From the NCBI RefSeq assembly GCF_900111765.1, contig NZ_FOIB01000018.1:1-64000 (forward strand): a stretch of DNA of 64,000 nt, in the 5' to 3' direction. This DNA is from Myxococcus fulvus. Its GTDB lineage: Bacteria > Myxococcota > Myxococcia > Myxococcales > Myxococcaceae. Shown piece by piece: positions 60,401 through 64,000 of this stretch. A program made the translations under genes and the position numbers. Within the stretch, counting starts at the first letter, position 1; each line of letters opens with the position of its first letter. The notes under the pieces were generated by a model. It was not told the origin of the DNA. It ran no database searches and saw nothing but the letters and a program-made list of their open reading frames with translations.

Positions 60401-61001
60401 GGAGGCTCGCCCGAAGCTCGATGAACTCCAGCAGCACCTGCCCATCGGCTACACGTTGGAGATCGGCGGCGAGGCGGAAGAGCAGAAGAAGAGCTTCGCC
60501 AGCATGGTCGTCGTGCTCGGCATGCTCATCGTCGCCATCTACGTGGCGCTGGTCATCCAGTTCAAGAACGCCGTCAAGCCGCTGGTCGTGTTCGCGGCCC
60601 TGCCCTTCGGCGCCGCGGCGGCGCTGGTGTCCCTGGTCATCATGGGCGCGCCGTTCAGCTTCATGGCCTTCCTGGGCATCATCAGCCTGATGGGCGTCAT
60701 CGTCAGCCACATCATCGTGCTCTTCGACTACATCGAGGAGGCCCACGAGCGCGGCGAGTCCCTGCGCGAGTCCCTGCTCGACGCAGGGCTCCACCGCTTG
60801 CGGCCCGTGTTGGTGACGGTGGGAGCCACCGTGCTGGGGCTCATCCCCCTGGCGCTCCACGGAGGCCCGCTGTGGCAGCCGCTCTGCTATGCGCAGATAG
60901 GCGGCCTCACCGTGGCCACGGTGCTCACCCTGCTGCTCGTCCCCGTCCTCTACACGCTGTTCGTCAGGGACCTGCGCTGGATTCATTGGGAGGAACACTG
61001 A
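57408..61001 (+). CDS. RND efflux pump inner-membrane subunit
   Basis: A 1197-residue protein, longer than the usual 1030-1050. It begins at GTG. The first helix (about 35-55) and the transmembrane groups after about 500 and 1040 are visible. The paired acids of helix 4 are Asp562-Asp563 (GLLVDDPVVASDAI). The region aligning with the AcrB Lys940 site is VIVSHIIVLFDY, with Ser1100-His1101, so that lysine is absent. About 130 extra residues fall in the first periplasmic half. The substrate is unknown. The expected TolC partner is not in the operon. Regulation by the divergent TetR is likely. Confidence 0.93.
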   Translation: MTPEQAEQAERERDEALVRHKHNTARYFTEKRQVAWVFLAFTLVWGVYGYFKMPKAKDPVIAVRVAVATCLWPGAEAEKIEQLVTRRIEQKISENASVEKIESISRTSLSVVYVTLKEDVADRAKEFDDIQGRLDTIRDLPSGAGPVQFLKDFGDTATLMLTVASPPANDVELELRSRAVARAIEDVRASASSSEPRATVVVSFPPSINATSMQRLGDQALRFFDALPETDDAHFIQSPGFIGVDMATSLDDDTLLRHLRAFAQDHLSLSELHPDVWRPIIVRDPKDVRARLTANAGDRYSHRQLDDFTDTIQRHLQRLPVVSKVTRTGVLPEKIFLEYSQERLASYGVQASGLANLISARNITAPGGILEMGGKSITIDPSGELSSERELGDIVATTSTNGTPVYLRDMVDVRRDYQSPPRFLNYLDARNAQGEFVRNRAITLAVNMRQGEQIDTFGHSVSEELAHVQRLLPEDLVIRRTSDQPLQVKENVDLFMSSLYEAIILVVLVALIGFWEWRTALLLALSIPITLAMTFGLMHVFGVDLQQISIASLIIALGLLVDDPVVASDAIKRSLSMGWKPRIAAWLGPTKLATAILFATLTNIAAYLPFLTLPGDTGKFIRTLPIVLTLSLVASRVVSMTFIPLLGSAILRAPAAQTPASEQKTSGFARRYQQVVGWAIDHRLLVVGVALLVLIVGALVGSRVRSAFFPKDLSYLSYVDVWLPEDATLTATRDTAREATRILQEVAEEYGKAHPSDGKPRQVLESVTEFIGGGGPRFWFSVAPELQQLNYAQLVIQVRDKEDTRMLVPLFQDALSRRIAGARIDVRELETGKPVGIPVSIRVSGEDIAVLRDIAEQAKAIFRSVPGTARTRDDWGSDTFSVKLEVDPDRANLAGVTNLDVATSSASAMNGMTVGQLREGIHQIDIVARLRAEERAQLGDIENLYISSRSGPQKVPLRQVSRVAYSLQTEKIRRRNQFRTITISTFPQQGVLASEVLKEARPKLDELQQHLPIGYTLEIGGEAEEQKKSFASMVVVLGMLIVAIYVALVIQFKNAVKPLVVFAALPFGAAAALVSLVIMGAPFSFMAFLGIISLMGVIVSHIIVLFDYIEEAHERGESLRESLLDAGLHRLRPVLVTVGATVLGLIPLALHGGPLWQPLCYAQIGGLTVATVLTLLLVPVLYTLFVRDLRWIHWEEH

Positions 61002-61067
61002 AGCGGGCGACGGAGCGGACGCCGCCGCGCCATTGGTCAACGACAGGACGAGACTCCAGTTTCGTGG

Positions 61068-63977
61068 ATGGAGGTTTCGTCGCGCCCTCTCGAAAGGGTG
61101 CTCGAATGGCTGGTTCCGCTCGTGTGCACGTTCACCGTCCTGGTGACGGCCACGGTGCTGGCGGGCTGGGCGACGGCCAGCGAGCGGCTCACCCGTGTGG
61201 TCTTCCTCCCGGGGGCCGGGGTGATGATGCCCCTCACCGCCGTGGGGCTGTGCTGCGCCGGCTGCGCGCTGTGGCTCCTGAGGAAGAAGCCGGGTGAGCG
61301 CCTGACCCGGGGTCTGGGGATGACGCTCGCGCTGCTCGTCGTGGCGCTGGGCGGGCTGGTGCTGCTCCAGTATGCGACGCGGCGGGACCTCGGCATCGAC
61401 CACCTCTTCTTCGAGGACACCCTCGCCCGGCTGGCACCGCGACTGCCGGGACGCCCATCGCCGCTGACGGCGGCGAGCATGATGCTGCTCGGATTCGCGC
61501 TGCTGTTGCTGCACGTCAGGCTTCGCTCGGGATGGCATCCCGCCCGTCCGCTCGCCCTGCTCGTCGCGCTGGTGTCCACGCAGGCCCTCATCGGCTACGC
61601 GTATCTGGAGAAGGACCCGTTGACCGCGTTCATCGGGCTCCAGGCCTTCGGGCTCTACACACCGATGGCGCTGCACTCGGCGCTGCTGTTCCTGCTGCTC
61701 TCGGTCGGAATCCTCTCCGTGCACCCCCGACATGGACTGATGGGGGTGCTGCTGCGGGACGACGCCGGTGGGCTCATGGCGCGCAGGCTGCTGCCCGCGG
61801 TCGTCGCCCTGCCGCTGCTCGTGTGGGGACTGCGGCTGGTCAGCGAGGAGCTCGGCTTTCGGAGTGGCCCGTTCGGCACCTCGGTCTTCGCGCTCGTCAC
61901 GGTGCTCGCCTTCGTGCTCCTGCTGGCTCGCAACGCGAACGCCCTGTCCCGACTGGATGCGCGCCAGCGCGAAGTGGCGCAGTCGCTGCGCATCTCCGAG
62001 GCCCGCTTCGCCGGCATCGTCAACAACGCCGCGGACGCCATCATCGCCGTCGACGAGCAGCGGAACCTCACCCTGTTCAACACCGGCGCCGAGCGCATCT
62101 TCGGCTACGCCGCGGTCGAGGTGCTGGGCAGGCCGATGGACCTGTTGCTCAGCGAGCCCCTCGAACTCCCGGCGCGGAACGCCGCCGGAACGCACCGGGG
62201 CGACGAGGAGCGCACGCCCCTGTCCGGCCGGCGCAAGAGTGGGGAGGTGTTCCCCGCGGAGGCCACGCTCGCCGACGTGCGGGTGGATGACGTCGCGTTC
62301 AGGGCCGTCATCCTGCGCGACATGAGCGCGCGGGTGCGAGCGGAGGAGGCCCGGCGCAACCGGGAGGAGTTGTTCCGCACCGCCTTCGACCATGCCCCCA
62401 TCGGCATGTCCCTGGTCGGCCTGGACGGACACTTCCTGAACGTGAACGAGGCGCTGGGGCAGATGCTCGGGTACTCGCGCGAGGAGCTGTGCGCGGTGAC
62501 GTTCCAGGACCTCACGCACCCGGAGGACCTGGAGGAGGACCTGCTCCAGGTGCGCCGACTGCTGGATGGGGAGCTGGGCACCTATCAGCTCGAGAAGCGC
62601 TACCATCACAAGCTGGGCCACTCGGTGTCCGTCCTGCTCACCGCGTCCCTCGTCCACGACTCGAGGGGCAGACCCCTGCACTTCATCTCCCAGGTGCAGG
62701 ACATCTCCGAGCGCAAGCAACAGGAGCGGGAGCAGCGCCTGCTGGCGGAGGCCGGGCCCAGGCTCGCAAGTTCGCTGGACCCCGGGACGACCGTCACGAC
62801 CGTGTCGCGGCTGCTCGTCCCCGCGCTGGCGGACTTCTGCGTCGTGACGATGATCGACGAGCACGGGAAGGTCCAACGCCGCGAGTGTCTTGCCTCCACG
62901 CAGCAGAAGACGTGGGTGATGGAGGAGCTGTTCGGCGCGTATCCGCAGGTCCACCTGCGCCGGGGACACGAGCTGGCGGAGGTCTTCATGAGCGGCCAGC
63001 CGCTGCTGCTGGAAGAGGTCCCCGCGTCGCTCCTGGAGAGCACCGCGGAGGATGCCCGGCACCTGGAGCTGCTGCGACGGCTCGCGCCCCGCTCGGTCAT
63101 CGTGGTGCCCTTGAGCGCGCGCGGTCACACGGTGGGCGTCGTCGCGCTGGGCACCTCCGAGTCCGGGCGGAGCTATGGGCGTCGGGACCTGGCGCTCGTC
63201 GAGGAGCTGGCGCGGCGCGCGGCGCTGGCCCTCGACAACGCGAGCCTGCATGCGCGCTCCGAGGAGGCCACGCACCTTCGCGACGAGGTGCTGCGCATCG
63301 TCGCCCATGACCTGCGCGCGCCCCTGAACGTCATCTCGCTGAGCGCGGGGACGATGATGAAGCGCTCGCCGTCGGAGCGCGCCGCGGACTCCCGCCCGCT
63401 GACCTCCATCCAGAAGGCGGTCACCCGGGCGACGGCGCTCATCGAGGACCTGCTGGACGTGGCGCGGATGCAGGGCGGCAGCCTCACCGTGGACCGCCGG
63501 CCGGAGTCGACGGTGGCGCTGCTCACGGAGTCACTGGAGCTGCATCGCGCGCTGGCCGAGGCCCAGTCCGTCCAGCTCCAATTGGACGTCGGCCCCGACA
63601 CGCCGGACCTCTTCGTGGACCGGGACCGGGTGCTGCAGCTCTTCTCCAACCTGATTGGCAACGCGCTCAAGTTCACCCCGATGGGCGGCTGCATCGTCCT
63701 GCGCGCGCGCCCGTGGGGGGAGATGGTGCGCTGCTCGGTGAGCGACACGGGCTCGGGGATTCCGCCCGAGGACCAGCTCCACCTGTTCGAGCCCTTCTGG
63801 CAGGCCCGGAGCCGCGCGAAGGAAGGCGCGGGCCTGGGGCTCACCATCGTCAAGGGCATCACCGAGGCCCATGGCGGCCGGGTCTGGGTGGACAGCCAGC
63901 CCGGACTCGGCACCACGTTCTACTGCTCACTGCCCGCCGTGCACTCGGTGGACAGTGCCCTGACCTGGCATGTCTGA
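61068..63977 (+). CDS. Membrane-bound hybrid-sensing histidine kinase (PAS-PAS-GAF-HisKA-HATPase)
   Basis: A 969-residue protein. The first 290 residues hold about seven hydrophobic helices (ERVLEWLVPLVCTFTVLVTATVLAG, MTLALLVVALGGLVLLQY, SALLFLLLSVGIL and others). PAS 1 starts near EARFAGIVNNAADAIIAVD and PAS 2 near ELFRTAFDHAPIGMSLVGLDG. A GAF-like domain follows (TTVSRLLVPALADFCVVTMIDE to LARRAALALDNA). HisKA has His747 in RIVAHDLRAPLN. The ATPase has NLIGNALKF, DTGSGIP and GAGLGLTIV. It phosphorylates a partner regulator, but none is adjacent. The bases 63978-64000 hold nothing recognisable. Confidence 0.92.
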   Translation: MEVSSRPLERVLEWLVPLVCTFTVLVTATVLAGWATASERLTRVVFLPGAGVMMPLTAVGLCCAGCALWLLRKKPGERLTRGLGMTLALLVVALGGLVLLQYATRRDLGIDHLFFEDTLARLAPRLPGRPSPLTAASMMLLGFALLLLHVRLRSGWHPARPLALLVALVSTQALIGYAYLEKDPLTAFIGLQAFGLYTPMALHSALLFLLLSVGILSVHPRHGLMGVLLRDDAGGLMARRLLPAVVALPLLVWGLRLVSEELGFRSGPFGTSVFALVTVLAFVLLLARNANALSRLDARQREVAQSLRISEARFAGIVNNAADAIIAVDEQRNLTLFNTGAERIFGYAAVEVLGRPMDLLLSEPLELPARNAAGTHRGDEERTPLSGRRKSGEVFPAEATLADVRVDDVAFRAVILRDMSARVRAEEARRNREELFRTAFDHAPIGMSLVGLDGHFLNVNEALGQMLGYSREELCAVTFQDLTHPEDLEEDLLQVRRLLDGELGTYQLEKRYHHKLGHSVSVLLTASLVHDSRGRPLHFISQVQDISERKQQEREQRLLAEAGPRLASSLDPGTTVTTVSRLLVPALADFCVVTMIDEHGKVQRRECLASTQQKTWVMEELFGAYPQVHLRRGHELAEVFMSGQPLLLEEVPASLLESTAEDARHLELLRRLAPRSVIVVPLSARGHTVGVVALGTSESGRSYGRRDLALVEELARRAALALDNASLHARSEEATHLRDEVLRIVAHDLRAPLNVISLSAGTMMKRSPSERAADSRPLTSIQKAVTRATALIEDLLDVARMQGGSLTVDRRPESTVALLTESLELHRALAEAQSVQLQLDVGPDTPDLFVDRDRVLQLFSNLIGNALKFTPMGGCIVLRARPWGEMVRCSVSDTGSGIPPEDQLHLFEPFWQARSRAKEGAGLGLTIVKGITEAHGGRVWVDSQPGLGTTFYCSLPAVHSVDSALTWHV

Positions 63978-64000
63978 CGCCGCGCTCAGTGCGTCGCGGG

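Noticed and set aside
59853-63308. A 1151-residue open frame on the minus strand opposite the RND pump and the histidine kinase
   Set aside because: The plus-strand frames carry clear catalytic motifs, and the minus-strand product has none.

Overview
The window is GC-rich, densely coding DNA of a delta-proteobacterial (myxobacterial) kind. The reasons are strong G/C third-position bias, a megasynthase of more than 23 kb, an FHA-fused Tad/CpaF secretion ATPase, a Ser/Thr protein kinase with a PEGA-like tail, and a set of secreted or lipoprotein genes typical of Myxococcaceae. The genus is inferred from gene content and was not proven by any search.

Region 1 (1-25050): the 3' part of a giant non-ribosomal peptide synthetase (NRPS). 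The window opens inside an adenylation domain. It then holds that domain's carrier, seven complete C-A-PCP modules and a terminal thioesterase-like domain. An MbtH-like helper gene follows, then a hairpin terminator and a convergent NarL/LuxR-type regulator. The predicted specificity order is X-Pro-Ar-?-Ar-Pro-?-Pro, where Ar means aromatic-like. Modules 2 and 4 share a near-identical adenylation tract with unusual C-ending codon use. The terminal thioesterase lacks Ser, Asp and His at the catalytic positions. This is the most interesting part of the window.

Region 2 (25051-31623): housekeeping and envelope genes. An RDD membrane protein and a SpoIIM-like membrane protein form a pair. A zinc-ribbon/J-domain protein converges on them with overlapping 3' ends. 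Then come a HEAT-like secreted protein, a DivIVA-domain coiled coil, a DUF167 protein, a membrane-anchored HExxH peptidase and an unrecognised small protein.

Region 3 (31624-41606, minus strand): DNA polymerase I without proofreading residues, downstream of a Tad-like gene set. In transcription order the set is an FHA protein with a ribbon-helix-helix-like N terminus, a prepilin peptidase, a secretin, an FHA-CpaF ATPase fusion and a two-FHA membrane protein. There are four FHA domains in three proteins, and a Ser/Thr kinase lies about 7 kb further on.

Region 4 (41670-52652): two translationally coupled lipoproteins with beta-propeller-like sequence, glyS and glyQ, the Ser/Thr kinase, a small eight-cysteine exported protein, and a protein joining helical repeats to a cNMP-binding-like domain.

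Region 5 (52836-64000): an AraC regulator, an exported metallo-beta-lactamase-fold hydrolase, and a TetR repressor divergent from an efflux operon. The operon encodes a small outer-membrane-like protein, an RND adaptor lipoprotein and an RND pump. The TetR/efflux intergenic region has two palindromes over a promoter-like sequence. The window ends with a hybrid membrane sensor histidine kinase (two PAS, GAF, HisKA, HATPase) that has no adjacent response regulator. No rRNA, tRNA, CRISPR array, insertion sequence or prophage was recognised.
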